DNA of 11,977 bases from SOKG01 sp964502665 (GCA_964502665.1 CAZCXP010000073.1:1-11977); one strand, 5' to 3'; shown: positions 1 to 6,321, counted from the first letter of the stretch. Notes: generated by a model from the letters alone, not told the origin. A program made the numbers and translations.

Positions 1-684
1 CCGCCGACCTTCGACGTGGTGGTGGAGATTCAAAGCTGGGAGCGGGTCGCCATTCACCCTGATGTCGCTGCGGTGGTTGATGCCACCTTGAGGGGACACC
101 TAATCCCGCTGGAGGTGCGCTGGTTCGAAGACGGGGGGGTTAAGAGCGAAAAGGCGCTGCCCTTCCCTGTGCCCGAGCCCGCGGCTGCGGGCAAAGCAGC
201 TAAGGGAGATGGCCCCAAAAACATCTTGCCATTCGGCATCAATCGGGTTCGACTGGAAGAGAGCATCAGCAGGATGAGGCTACCGGTAAATGTGGTCAAC
301 GATCTTGGGGAAGCCGATTTGCTCATGACCTCGAAGAGCCACTACCGCAGGAAATCGCAAGTCCTCAGGGATGCCGAGCTTAAGGGGATCCCCATCTATG
401 TGGTTAGGAGCGACAAGGCGTCCCAAATGGAACAAGGCCTGGCCAATATCTATCGGGTTGAGGAGCACTCAGACTCTGTGGCCCTGGCGCTTATGGAGAC
501 GGAGGAGGCCATCGAGGAGATTAAGCGCTCCGGGCAAACGGTGGAGCTGAGCCCGCAGAATGCCTTCATTCGCCGCCTGCAGCATCAATTGGCGGAGAAA
601 TATAACCTGGTAACAAAGAGCGCGGGAAAGGCGCCGCGGCGGCGGGTGCGTATTTTCCCGGCTGACGGGGGGGATCGGGGGTAG
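1..684 (+). CDS. R3H-domain ATPase, C-terminal part (5' end outside window)
   Basis: The reading frame is open from base 1 (first residues PPTFDVVVEIQSWERVAIHP), so this is the 3' end of a longer gene and the in-frame GTG at 16 is not a true start. 227 residues are visible. The sequence matches the C-terminal half of the Ycf45/SpoIIIAA-like family, in which an AAA-type ATPase is followed by a linker and an R3H single-stranded nucleic-acid-binding domain. The conserved middle block begins at NILPFGINRVRLEESI (about residue 75 of the visible part). The R3H signature R-x3-H appears as RRLQH near the C terminus, followed by a basic stretch (APRRRVRIFP). The ATPase motifs themselves are outside the window. 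The family's cellular role is not settled. No clear terminator follows the stop; the next gene has its own promoter. Confidence 0.85.
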   Translation, partial: PPTFDVVVEIQSWERVAIHPDVAAVVDATLRGHLIPLEVRWFEDGGVKSEKALPFPVPEPAAAGKAAKGDGPKNILPFGINRVRLEESISRMRLPVNVVNDLGEADLLMTSKSHYRRKSQVLRDAELKGIPIYVVRSDKASQMEQGLANIYRVEEHSDSVALALMETEEAIEEIKRSGQTVELSPQNAFIRRLQHQLAEKYNLVTKSAGKAPRRRVRIFPADGGDRG

Positions 685-784
685 GGGAGCATCTATTCAC
701 CTGGATTTCCCACCTCTAGGCGCAAGCATTATTGGCAGGGTTCTTATTGGGAAACATTTGTGGGCAAAAACCCCCCAGGGAGGC

Positions 785-813
785 TTGACAGGCAGGTTTG
801 GAGACCATATTAT
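785..813 (+). promoter_or_regulatory. Sigma70-type promoter for tmk
   Basis: A perfect -35 box TTGACA (785-790) is separated by exactly 17 bp from TATTAT (808-813), a 5/6 match to the -10 consensus. Transcription would start near 820, giving a leader of about 43 nt before the tmk start at 863. The remainder of the 685-862 gap shows no gene or clear terminator. Confidence 0.75.
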
Positions 814-862
814 GGGCCCATCACAGCGATGAGACCAGCCCACTTCCTCAGCAGGGGTTGAA

Positions 863-1513
863 ATGAGAAATCCTGCGTTCATTGTCTTCGAGGGCGGCGA
901 GGGCAGTGGAAAGTCTACGCAAGCTAAGGCGCTCAATACTCGGCTCCGCAAACTTGGCTTTGATGTAGTGTTTAGCCACGAGCCCGGAGGCACTATGCTC
1001 GGCGACAAGCTGCGCCGCTGGGTTAAGTGGGGCAGAGACGTTACCTTACCCTCCGAGCTATTTCTTTTCCTCGCTTCACGAAGTCAGTTGGTGACTAGGG
1101 TCATCCGCCCCGCTTTGGCAAGAGGTTATATCGTGATCTGTGACCGCTTCGCCGCTTCTACGATTGCCTATCAAGGCTATGGGCGGGGGATAGATTTAAG
1201 CCTCCTTGAGTCTCTAAACGACTTCGCTACCGGCGGCTTGGTGCCCGACCTTACGGTGCTGCTGGACTTGGATGCCGAGCAGGGACTGGGACGCAAAAGG
1301 CGGAAATGGGACAGCTTCGAGCGTGAGGATTTCACCTTCCACCAGAGGGTGCGGGATGGCTACCTGAAGATGGCTGCCGCTGGTGGCGAAAGGTGGATGG
1401 TAGTTGATGCTACACTTCCCGCGATTCAAGTCGAAGAGCTAATCTGGGAGCGGGTAAGAGAGTTTCTGACCTATGGCAAGGGCTTCGTTTCCCTCGCCAC
1501 CACCGCTCCATAG
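863..1513 (+). CDS. tmk: Thymidylate kinase
   Basis: This enzyme phosphorylates dTMP to dTDP with ATP, an essential cytoplasmic step in dTTP synthesis. The product is 216 aa, the usual length. Visible motifs are the P-loop GGEGSGKS (residues 11-18), the substrate-site EPGG (40-43), the DR pair (DRF, 94-96) followed by STIAYQGYGRG, and a basic lid segment GRKRRK (143-148). The P-loop has no arginine while the lid is arginine-rich, as in bacterial type II enzymes such as that of E. coli. The ATG at 863 has an AGGGG ribosome site 5 nt upstream and begins right before the P-loop strand. The gene has its own promoter (785-813). In many Gram-positive bacteria tmk sits beside holB and ricT; here those genes are about 8.5 kb away on the other strand. 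The last 43 nt overlap the end of pabC in convergent orientation. Confidence 0.95.
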   Translation: MRNPAFIVFEGGEGSGKSTQAKALNTRLRKLGFDVVFSHEPGGTMLGDKLRRWVKWGRDVTLPSELFLFLASRSQLVTRVIRPALARGYIVICDRFAASTIAYQGYGRGIDLSLLESLNDFATGGLVPDLTVLLDLDAEQGLGRKRRKWDSFEREDFTFHQRVRDGYLKMAAAGGERWMVVDATLPAIQVEELIWERVREFLTYGKGFVSLATTAP

Positions 1514-2349
1514 CCTGCCATCAGTCTCTCTGTTACTTCGTGCCTTTTCCCCTTTTCACTCTCCCCGCCGGTGGGTTTGCCATCGACCTCTGCGAGGGGC
1601 ATAAGCTCCACAAGGGAGTTGGTGACGAAGGCTTCGTCGGCTTGCAGAAGCTCCTCTATCCGGACTTCTCGCTGCGCAACATCCATGCTCAATTCCAAAG
1701 CCAACTCTATGACAGCCTGGCGCGTAACCCCCGGCAGGCAGCCGCTTTCTTCATCTGGCGTGATAAGGCTGTTCCCTGTTACCAGAAAGACGTTGCTGGT
1801 GCTTCCCTCGCAAAGAAAGCCTCGCTCGTTGAGCAGGAGGGCTTCATCGGCTCCCGCCGCCCTGGCCTCCTTCCTGGCGAGCACATTGTTCAGGTAATTG
1901 GCCGATTTCAGGCGGCAAAGAGGAGACCCGCTGTTCTGCCGCATCGAGGACACAACTGCCTTGAAGCCATTTCGATACTTCTCAACGGAAGGAGGGGTGT
2001 AGCTGGTGGCCACGATAAGCACCGTGGGCCTGGGGTGAGTTGGGGGGTCGGGGGCGCTTTCCCCTTCTCCTATGGAGACGGTCAACCTGATGCGGGCATC
2101 ACCCAGGTAATTGGCTCTGAGCGTGTCATAGCAGGCTTCTTCCAAGTCGAAAGCGCCCAGGGGCAAGCCGATGAGTTCCGCTGAGCGTGTGAGGCGGTCG
2201 AGATGCTTCTGGAGGCGAAAGACGTGCCCTGAGTAAGCACGCATGGTCTCAAAAAGCGCGTAGCCGTAGAGGAAGCCGTGGTCAAAAGGAGAGATTCTGG
2301 CCTGGCCTCCGGCGAGCAGGGCACCGTTCAGGTATACTATTTGCTCCAT
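1471..2349 (-). CDS. pabC: Class IV aminotransferase-fold protein, probable aminodeoxychorismate lyase (PabC)
   Basis: This is a 292-aa fold-type IV PLP enzyme. The PLP lysine is most likely K148 in CRLKSANYLNN. The phosphate-binding and family signature EGSTSN (181-186) is followed by LPGVTR (205-210). The N terminus MEQIVYLNG and the SPFDHGFLYGYALFETMR segment are typical of the IlvE/PabC/D-amino-acid aminotransferase family. Sequence alone does not separate branched-chain aminotransferase from aminodeoxychorismate lyase. The position as third gene after pabB and pabA strongly favours lyase activity: conversion of 4-amino-4-deoxychorismate to p-aminobenzoate plus pyruvate for folate. The start codon lies 13 nt inside the end of pabA, so translation is probably coupled. 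The 3' end runs 43 nt into the convergent tmk. Confidence 0.85.
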   Translation of the reverse strand: MEQIVYLNGALLAGGQARISPFDHGFLYGYALFETMRAYSGHVFRLQKHLDRLTRSAELIGLPLGAFDLEEACYDTLRANYLGDARIRLTVSIGEGESAPDPPTHPRPTVLIVATSYTPPSVEKYRNGFKAVVSSMRQNSGSPLCRLKSANYLNNVLARKEARAAGADEALLLNERGFLCEGSTSNVFLVTGNSLITPDEESGCLPGVTRQAVIELALELSMDVAQREVRIEELLQADEAFVTNSLVELMPLAEVDGKPTGGESEKGKRHEVTERLMAGYGAVVARETKPLP

Positions 2350-2921
2350 GCCGGCTCAGAGAAGCTGAGGAATTTCCTGAGGACGTCATGCCCGACGTCG
2401 GTCAGGATCGATTCGGGGTGAAACTGGATTCCCTCCACCACGTATTCCTTGTGGCGCACCCCCATGATCACCCCGTCATCCGTCCACGCTGAGACCTCCA
2501 GGCGGTCTGAGAATGAGCCTGGCTCAATGATCAGCGAGTGGTAGCGCCCCGCGGGGAAGGGATCGGGCAGGCCGGAGTAGATGGTTCTGCCATCGTGGTG
2601 GATATAAGAGGTCTTGCCATGCATGGGCGGCTCTGCTCTCCCGATCGTGCCGCCGTTGACATAACCAATGCATTGGTGCCCGAGACAGACGCCGAGGATA
2701 GGGATTTTGCCGCTGAAGTGACGCACCACATCGTTGGAGACGCCGGCATCCAGCGGGGTGCCGGGGCCTGGCGAGATGACTATATGGCTGGGCGACATTT
2801 TTTCGATCTCGTCCAGACCGATGGCGTCGTTGCGGTAGACCACCGGCTCCCCGCCCAGCTCCCCGATATACTGCGCCAGGTTGTAGACAAAGGAGTCGTA
2901 GTTATCTATGAGCAATATCAT
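2337..2921 (-). CDS. pabA: Aminodeoxychorismate synthase, glutamine amidotransferase subunit
   Basis: The product is 194 aa, the usual length for a PabA/TrpG class I glutamine amidotransferase. It releases ammonia from glutamine and channels it to the synthase subunit PabB. The N terminus MILLIDNYDSF is characteristic. The oxyanion loop is PGPGTP (51-56), the nucleophile is C79 in GVCLGHQ, and the catalytic pair is H168 and E170 in FHPES. The ATG overlaps the pabB stop as ATGA (2918-2921), and the end overlaps the pabC start by 13 nt, giving a tightly coupled pabB-pabA-pabC unit. PabA and TrpG are close relatives and one protein can serve both complexes in some bacteria. No trp genes are in the window, so the folate role is preferred. 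Confidence 0.93.
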   Translation of the reverse strand: MILLIDNYDSFVYNLAQYIGELGGEPVVYRNDAIGLDEIEKMSPSHIVISPGPGTPLDAGVSNDVVRHFSGKIPILGVCLGHQCIGYVNGGTIGRAEPPMHGKTSYIHHDGRTIYSGLPDPFPAGRYHSLIIEPGSFSDRLEVSAWTDDGVIMGVRHKEYVVEGIQFHPESILTDVGHDVLRKFLSFSEPAWSK

Positions 2922-4363
2922 CTTGTACCCTCCGTCACCAGCTCTGGAACCATGCTCAGGGCATGGATCAGGGCCTTGGCCTTGTCCAGCGTTTCTACGT
3001 ATTCGCCCTCGGGATCGGAATCGTAGACCACCGCCCCACCCACCTGAAAATAGGCCCTCCCTTCCCTGACCAGGATGGTGCGGATGACGATGTTGAGGTC
3101 GAGGCCTCCGTCGAAGCCGAGGTAACCGATGGACCCGGTGTAGACGCTTCTCCTGGTGGGCTCAAGCTCGTCGATGATCTCCATAGCCCTCACCTTGGGG
3201 GCGCCGGTAATCGAGCCGCCGGGGAAGGTCGCCTTGAGCAGGTCGACAACGCCCTTACCCCGCTGAAGCCGTCCCTCAACGGTTGAGGTGAGGTGAAACA
3301 CAGTGGCGTACTTCTCCAAGGCCATCAGTTCGCTGACCCTCACCGTCCCATAGCGGCAAACTCGCCCCAGATCGTTCCTCTCCAGGTCAACGATCATCAC
3401 ATGCTCCGCCCGGTCCTTAATGCTGCGCACCAGCTCCTGGGCCAGTGCCTGATCGGATGTCGGGTCTTTGCCGCGGGGCCTGGTGCCCTTTACAGGCCGG
3501 GTCTCCACCAGGTCGTTGCGGACGCGCAGGAACCTTTCGGGAGAGGCGCTGACCACGGTCACGTCATCGAAGTTGAGATAGCTGGCAAAGGGTGCGGGGT
3601 TGATCCGCCGCAGTCGGCGGTAGAGTTCGTAGGGGGGCAGAGGCATATCGGCCTCGAATCGTTGGGAGAGATTGACCTGGAATATGTCGCCAGCCCCGAT
3701 ATACTCCCTGGCGGTCTCCACCGCCTCGACGTAGCCCTCGTGGCTGAAGTTGGAGCGCAAGCCGACTGGGCCGCCAACAGGCTGGTCAAAGGACGCGTTG
3801 TCGTGATCATCCCGGCGGGGTGCATCAGCCAGCGTCCGCCGCAAATCTTCGAGGCGAGCCTCGGCCCTGGCTTTCCTGCTGCCCCCCTTCTCCGGGAAGC
3901 CGGTGGCAGCGACATAAGCCCTGCCCTCAAGGTGGTCGAAGACGATGACTGCATCGTAAAAGGCAAGATAGCACTCGGGTAGCTGAAGGTCGTCCACCGC
4001 TGTGGAGGGCAGCTTCTCAATGAAATGGCCCAGGTCATAGCTCAGGTAGCCCACCGCTCCCCCGATGAAGGGCAGCGTGGTGGGATTGCCATCGAGCCTG
4101 TATTCCTGGAGCAGTTCCCCCAGCACGTCGAAAGGATTGCCCAAGACGACCCTCTGGCCCTCCGGGCTGAGCAGGGAGATCTCCTTGCCGCGGCTTCTCA
4201 TCACCAGAAAGGGGTCGCTGCCCATGAAGGAGTAGCGCCCCAGCTTCTGGGGGTCCATGCCGCTGTCGAGGAAGAAGCTGGAAGGCTTATCCCGGAACAG
4301 CTCAAAGGAATCAGCAGGAATCAGTGTCGTTGAAATCTCTTCAATTATGGGGTAGAATGGCAT
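2918..4363 (-). CDS. pabB: Aminodeoxychorismate synthase component I
   Basis: This 481-aa chorismate-utilising enzyme adds ammonia from PabA to chorismate to form 4-amino-4-deoxychorismate. An N-terminal TrpE/PabB-type domain covers about residues 1-145, and the chorismate-binding domain about 205-470. Motifs in order are SASPERF (272-278), RPVKGT (289-294), DLERNDLGRV (326-335) and PGGSITGAPK (381-390). K292 in RPVKGT is the key discriminator: PabB enzymes have lysine here (PIKGT type) while anthranilate synthases have alanine (PIAGT). That supports PabB over TrpE. The ATG at 4363 has only a GGAG about 11 nt upstream. The stop of the broken hicA lies just 19 nt upstream, so no separate strong promoter is evident and transcription may come through or from within the hicBA region. 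Confidence 0.93.
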   Translation of the reverse strand: MPFYPIIEEISTTLIPADSFELFRDKPSSFFLDSGMDPQKLGRYSFMGSDPFLVMRSRGKEISLLSPEGQRVVLGNPFDVLGELLQEYRLDGNPTTLPFIGGAVGYLSYDLGHFIEKLPSTAVDDLQLPECYLAFYDAVIVFDHLEGRAYVAATGFPEKGGSRKARAEARLEDLRRTLADAPRRDDHDNASFDQPVGGPVGLRSNFSHEGYVEAVETAREYIGAGDIFQVNLSQRFEADMPLPPYELYRRLRRINPAPFASYLNFDDVTVVSASPERFLRVRNDLVETRPVKGTRPRGKDPTSDQALAQELVRSIKDRAEHVMIVDLERNDLGRVCRYGTVRVSELMALEKYATVFHLTSTVEGRLQRGKGVVDLLKATFPGGSITGAPKVRAMEIIDELEPTRRSVYTGSIGYLGFDGGLDLNIVIRTILVREGRAYFQVGGAVVYDSDPEGEYVETLDKAKALIHALSMVPELVTEGTR

Positions 4364-4382
4364 GTTGTATAGTGCTCCGACT

Positions 4383-4609
4383 TCACAACTTTAACTTCTT
4401 GAATTCCCCCAAAGTTATGTCAGCTTGGCGTAAGATATTCTTCAGGGTGCTCCTCTTCAGTTCTTTGTGATTAGGGACACTCACAGTCAAGGCTGGCGGC
4501 TCCTGTTTTCGTAAGATAAGATGACTCCCCCCTGACGGACAAAGACAAATCCAGCCTGCTCTAGCCTTTTTGCCACTTCCTTGCCTGAAAGTATGGGGAG
4601 CTTGGTCAT
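4383..4609 (-). pseudogene. hicA: HicA-family mRNA interferase toxin, frameshifted in a G6 run
   Basis: HicA toxins are small dsRBD-like RNases that cleave mRNA. From ATG 4609 the frame reads MTKLPILSGKEVAKRLEQAG and then FVFVRQGG, typical HicA. It then leaves frame and stops at 4487 after 40 aa. One base further along, the other frame continues perfectly with SHLILRKQEPPALTVSVPNH and KELKRSTLKNILRQADIT, ending at 4383. The join lies at six C on the + strand (4527-4532; GGGGGG in the gene). One extra G would restore a standard 75-aa HicA, including the conserved G-S-H histidine directly after the break. So the catalytic half is out of frame. Options are a real single-base deletion, a homopolymer sequencing error, or -1 ribosomal slippage on G_GGG_GGA. 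The start overlaps the hicB stop by 4 nt (ATGA). Confidence 0.85.
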
Positions 4610-4833
4610 ATCGCTACCTGGACGCTATCAATAATGACATCGCTGGGCGGGATTTCATCGCCGTATTCTTTTGAAACCTCGATCCAACCCCTAATGGCAT
4701 CCTTGATATTCTCGATTGCCTCGTCGAAGGTATCGCCTTCCGAAACGCATCCAGGGAGGGAGGGCGCACAAATTGTGTAGCCACCCTCTTCACAAGGCTC
4801 CAACACTACTTTATAAGACAGAACTCGTGTCAT
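4606..4833 (-). CDS. hicB: HicB-family antitoxin (short form)
   Basis: The product is 75 aa with the UPF0150/HicB RNase-H-like fold signature: YKVVLEPCEEGGYTICAPSL, then PGCVSEGDTFDEAIENIKDAIRGWIE. HicB binds and neutralises HicA and usually represses the operon. This copy ends after the fold domain and has no separate C-terminal HTH or ribbon-helix-helix domain, as in many short HicB proteins. A good ribosome site (GGGAGG, 8 nt spacing) precedes the ATG at 4833. The ATG overlaps the stop of the methyltransferase remnant by 4 nt, and its own stop overlaps the hicA start by 4 nt. The frame is intact, in contrast to hicA. Confidence 0.88.
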   Translation of the reverse strand: MTRVLSYKVVLEPCEEGGYTICAPSLPGCVSEGDTFDEAIENIKDAIRGWIEVSKEYGDEIPPSDVIIDSVQVAI

Positions 4834-5009
4834 CGGTAATACCTCCCTCTTTTCTGGCGTTCACCCTCTATCATTCTCCGCTCCTCCTCAGTCAGTCCGT
4901 AGAGGTCATAGACGATATTATCCATCTGGCGGTCAGTGCGCTCTATTTTCCTTTGGAGTTTGTCTCGCTCATCATCCGACCACGGCTTCGCACGCAGTCG
5001 GCGTCTTCC
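4830..5009 (-). pseudogene. C-terminal remnant of a DNA methyltransferase / restriction-modification protein
   Basis: Between a TAG (5012-5010) and the TGA at 4832-4830 the minus frame reads GRRRLRAKPWSDDERDKLQR, then KIERTDRQMDNIVYDLYGLT and EEERRMIEG plus a basic tail. The segment D-x-I-V-Y-D-L-Y-G-L-T-x-E-E-x-x-x-I-E-G is the recognisable extreme C terminus of Eco57I/TaqI-like adenine methyltransferases and fused type IIG restriction-modification proteins. Only about 60 residues remain, with no catalytic NPPY motif and no obvious start; an internal ATG could encode 31 aa. Its stop overlaps the hicB ATG, suggesting that an RM gene once headed a methyltransferase-hicB-hicA operon. Upstream the sequence becomes the repeat near 5087. 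Confidence 0.6.
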
Positions 5010-5086
5010 CTAGATTATAGGGGATTGAAAAGGGGTTCACAAGGCTGGTGTTTCTCACCGTCCCACGCACGGGCGCGAAGCCGTTT

Positions 5087-5107
5087 CCTCTCCCTTGACG
5101 GGAGAGG
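5087..5107. repeat. Hairpin of a probable dispersed intergenic repeat
   Basis: CCTCTCCC (5087-5094) and GGGAGAGG (5100-5107) form a perfect 8-bp stem around the loop TTGAC, followed by CTAGGTGAGGGTGA (5108-5121). This resembles the widespread class of CTCTCCC-loop-GGGAGAG intergenic repeats that recur between genes in many genomes. Only one copy is in the window, so its repeated nature here is inferred. It sits at the truncated upstream edge of the defence relic. The rest of 5010-5289 shows no gene apart from the promoter candidate at 5211-5239. Confidence 0.5.
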
Positions 5108-5210
5108 CTAGGTGAGGGTGAAAATCGAAGGCAAACTCGGAACAGCAAGCCGAGATTCAGCGCCCCACCCGTCCGTCCTTGGCAACTGCAGTACCATTTT
5201 CCGTCCACAA

Positions 5211-5239
5211 TTGGCCGAAATAGCCATAGCATATATACC
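5211..5239 (+). promoter_or_regulatory. Candidate promoter for the 72-aa orphan gene
   Basis: TTGGCC (5211-5216) is followed after 17 bp by TATACC (5234-5239) in an AT-rich stretch. Start of transcription near 5246 would give a leader of about 44 nt to the ATG at 5290. Both boxes are imperfect, so this is a moderate call. Confidence 0.4.
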
Positions 5240-5289
5240 AAACCGAAAGTATGCTAATGCTATCCAGACTCGCAGGGGGAGCAAAGGAG

Positions 5290-5508
5290 ATGGCCAAAAC
5301 CAAAAGAACGGGGAAACCTATCGACTGGGATGCCATCGAGCTCCAAGCGTTCAATCTCAGGTTCGAGCCAATATCAGCCAAGGAGAAGCTGAAGAAGGCG
5401 CGGAAGCTAGCGACGACCTTTCGAAGGTACAACCAGCCCTTGCCTGACGAGCTCGTAAATGCTGGTCTGATGCAGGACGACTACAGCGACTCCTATGGTC
5501 CAGAATAG
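5290..5508 (+). CDS. Small hypothetical protein, 72 aa
   Basis: I do not recognise this protein. From ATG 5290 it begins MAKTKRTGKPIDWDAIELQA. The middle is lysine/arginine-rich and probably helical (EKLKKARKLATTFRR), and the tail is acidic (MQDDYSDSYGPE). No signal peptide or membrane segment is seen. The frame is also open from an ATG at 5251 (85 aa). I prefer 5290 because a GGGGGAGCAAAGGAG purine stretch lies directly before it, because the sequence between the two looks non-native, and because the candidate promoter would start transcription only about 5 nt before 5251. The gene faces mntP convergently with a 75-bp gap. It has no partner on its strand. It could be a small cytoplasmic regulator or cargo of the adjacent accessory insertion; no function is claimed. 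Confidence 0.6.
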   Translation: MAKTKRTGKPIDWDAIELQAFNLRFEPISAKEKLKKARKLATTFRRYNQPLPDELVNAGLMQDDYSDSYGPE

Positions 5509-5583
5509 GCGGATGCCCCTGGATGTATATCATGCGAAAAGCTTGAAAAAGTACCCCTTTGCAGCCACGCAGATGGGTCGTCT

Positions 5584-6144
5584 TTAAAGGATGTGAGTCA
5601 GGAGAATCCTGAGCCCGATGCCTATCAGGACTGTCCCCCCGAGGACCTCGGCCCACCGCCCCAGCAATCTACCCATTCTGCTGCCAGAGTAGAAACCGGC
5701 GGCTGTGAATAGAAAGGCAACGCTGCCAATTGCGATGGCGGCGACCACTAGCCGGGAGTCCAGGAAGGCCAGGCTCAATCCTACCGCCAGCGCATCGATG
5801 CTGGTCGCCAGGGACAGGGTGAGCAGGGTAAGTCCTCTCGTGATGTCGGTGCGTTGACGGCCGTCCTCGTGTGAGTGCAATGCCTCCCAGAGCATTCTCA
5901 CCCCGACCAGCGACAGCAAACCGAAGGCCACCCAGTGGTCGAAGTGTTCAATTATGTCAACAATTGTTTGCCCCGCCAGCCACCCCAGAACCAGCATCCC
6001 GGCCTGGAAGAGCCCGAAGGACATTGAGACCCGCAAAACCTGGCGGTGGGAAAGGCTTCGCATCGAGATGCTGCCTCCGATGGCAACAGCGAAGCAGTCC
6101 ATGGACAGGCTGACGGCGATCAGGAGAATTGAGAGTAAATCCAC
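5584..6144 (-). CDS. mntP: MntP-type manganese efflux pump
   Basis: This 186-aa integral inner-membrane protein exports Mn(II) and protects against manganese excess. It has the two-repeat architecture of MntP (formerly UPF0059/DUF204), with about six hydrophobic segments. The paired acidic motifs are SMDCFAVAIGG (D16) and ATSIDALAVGLS (D117), matching the essential aspartates known in the E. coli protein. A polar loop (SHEDGRQRTD) separates the repeats. The start is GTG at 6144. No Shine-Dalgarno is visible, and a -10-like TATACT lies only 10 nt upstream, so the mRNA may be nearly leaderless. I could not find the conserved core of the yybP-ykoY manganese riboswitch upstream. It is monocistronic, divergent from the DUF6125-like gene. 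Confidence 0.93.
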   Translation of the reverse strand: MDLLSILLIAVSLSMDCFAVAIGGSISMRSLSHRQVLRVSMSFGLFQAGMLVLGWLAGQTIVDIIEHFDHWVAFGLLSLVGVRMLWEALHSHEDGRQRTDITRGLTLLTLSLATSIDALAVGLSLAFLDSRLVVAAIAIGSVAFLFTAAGFYSGSRMGRLLGRWAEVLGGTVLIGIGLRILLTHIL

Positions 6145-6153
6145 ACCAGCCGT

Positions 6154-6182
6154 AGTATAGCAGATGGGTCGCAGGCGGAGAA
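6154..6182 (-). promoter_or_regulatory. Candidate promoter for mntP
   Basis: On the minus strand TTCTCC (6182-6177) is followed after 17 bp by TATACT (6159-6154), a 5/6 match to the -10 consensus. Transcription would begin within a few nt of the GTG at 6144, implying a leaderless or near-leaderless transcript. The -35 is weak. Confidence 0.45.
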
Positions 6183-6229
6183 GCAGACCTTACCTTTGTC
6201 TGTAGAAAGCATCTGCTCCAAGCCGATGT

Positions 6230-6256
6230 CAGACAGCCAGACAGCCAGACAGCCAG
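6230..6256. repeat. Short tandem repeat, 8-bp unit CAGACAGC x about 3.4
   Basis: Three exact copies of CAGACAGC run from 6230 to 6253, followed by CAG. The repeat lies between the mntP and 6437-gene promoters in the 292-bp divergent intergenic region. An 8-bp unit does not change a reading frame here; it could change promoter spacing or be a slippage product. Confidence 0.8.
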
Positions 6257-6286
6257 GCTTCTGACCATCCAGCGGCTGCACTAAGG

Positions 6287-6315
6287 TTGACACTCATCGT
6301 AGCCGATGCTACATT
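6287..6315 (+). promoter_or_regulatory. Sigma70-type promoter for the DUF6125-PPC operon
   Basis: Perfect TTGACA (6287-6292), 17-bp spacer, TACATT (6310-6315; 4/6 matches). The predicted transcription start is near 6322, giving a leader of about 115 nt before the ATG at 6437. Confidence 0.75.
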
Positions 6316-6321
6316 CTAAGA

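Noticed and set aside
1540..2184. 214-aa open frame on the + strand opposite pabC
   Set aside because: Antisense shadow of pabC; no recognisable domain, and pabC carries the PLP lysine and signature motifs.
3293..3982. 229-aa open frame on the + strand opposite pabB
   Set aside because: It lies entirely antisense to a well-supported pabB with intact catalytic motifs; composition is typical of a GC-rich shadow frame and no family is recognisable.
2918..4363. Anthranilate synthase component I (TrpE)
   Set aside because: The diagnostic motif is RPVKGT with lysine, as in PabB, not the alanine of TrpE, and a pabC-like gene follows.
4972..5241. 89-aa minus-strand frame across the intergenic repeat
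   Set aside because: Its sequence includes the translated hairpin repeat (SPSPSLSRQGRG) and has no coding features; treated as non-coding.
6230..6256. CRISPR array
   Set aside because: The repeat unit is 8 bp and there are no spacers or cas genes.
6145..6320. yybP-ykoY manganese riboswitch upstream of mntP
   Set aside because: The expected conserved core was not found and the promoter candidate leaves almost no leader.
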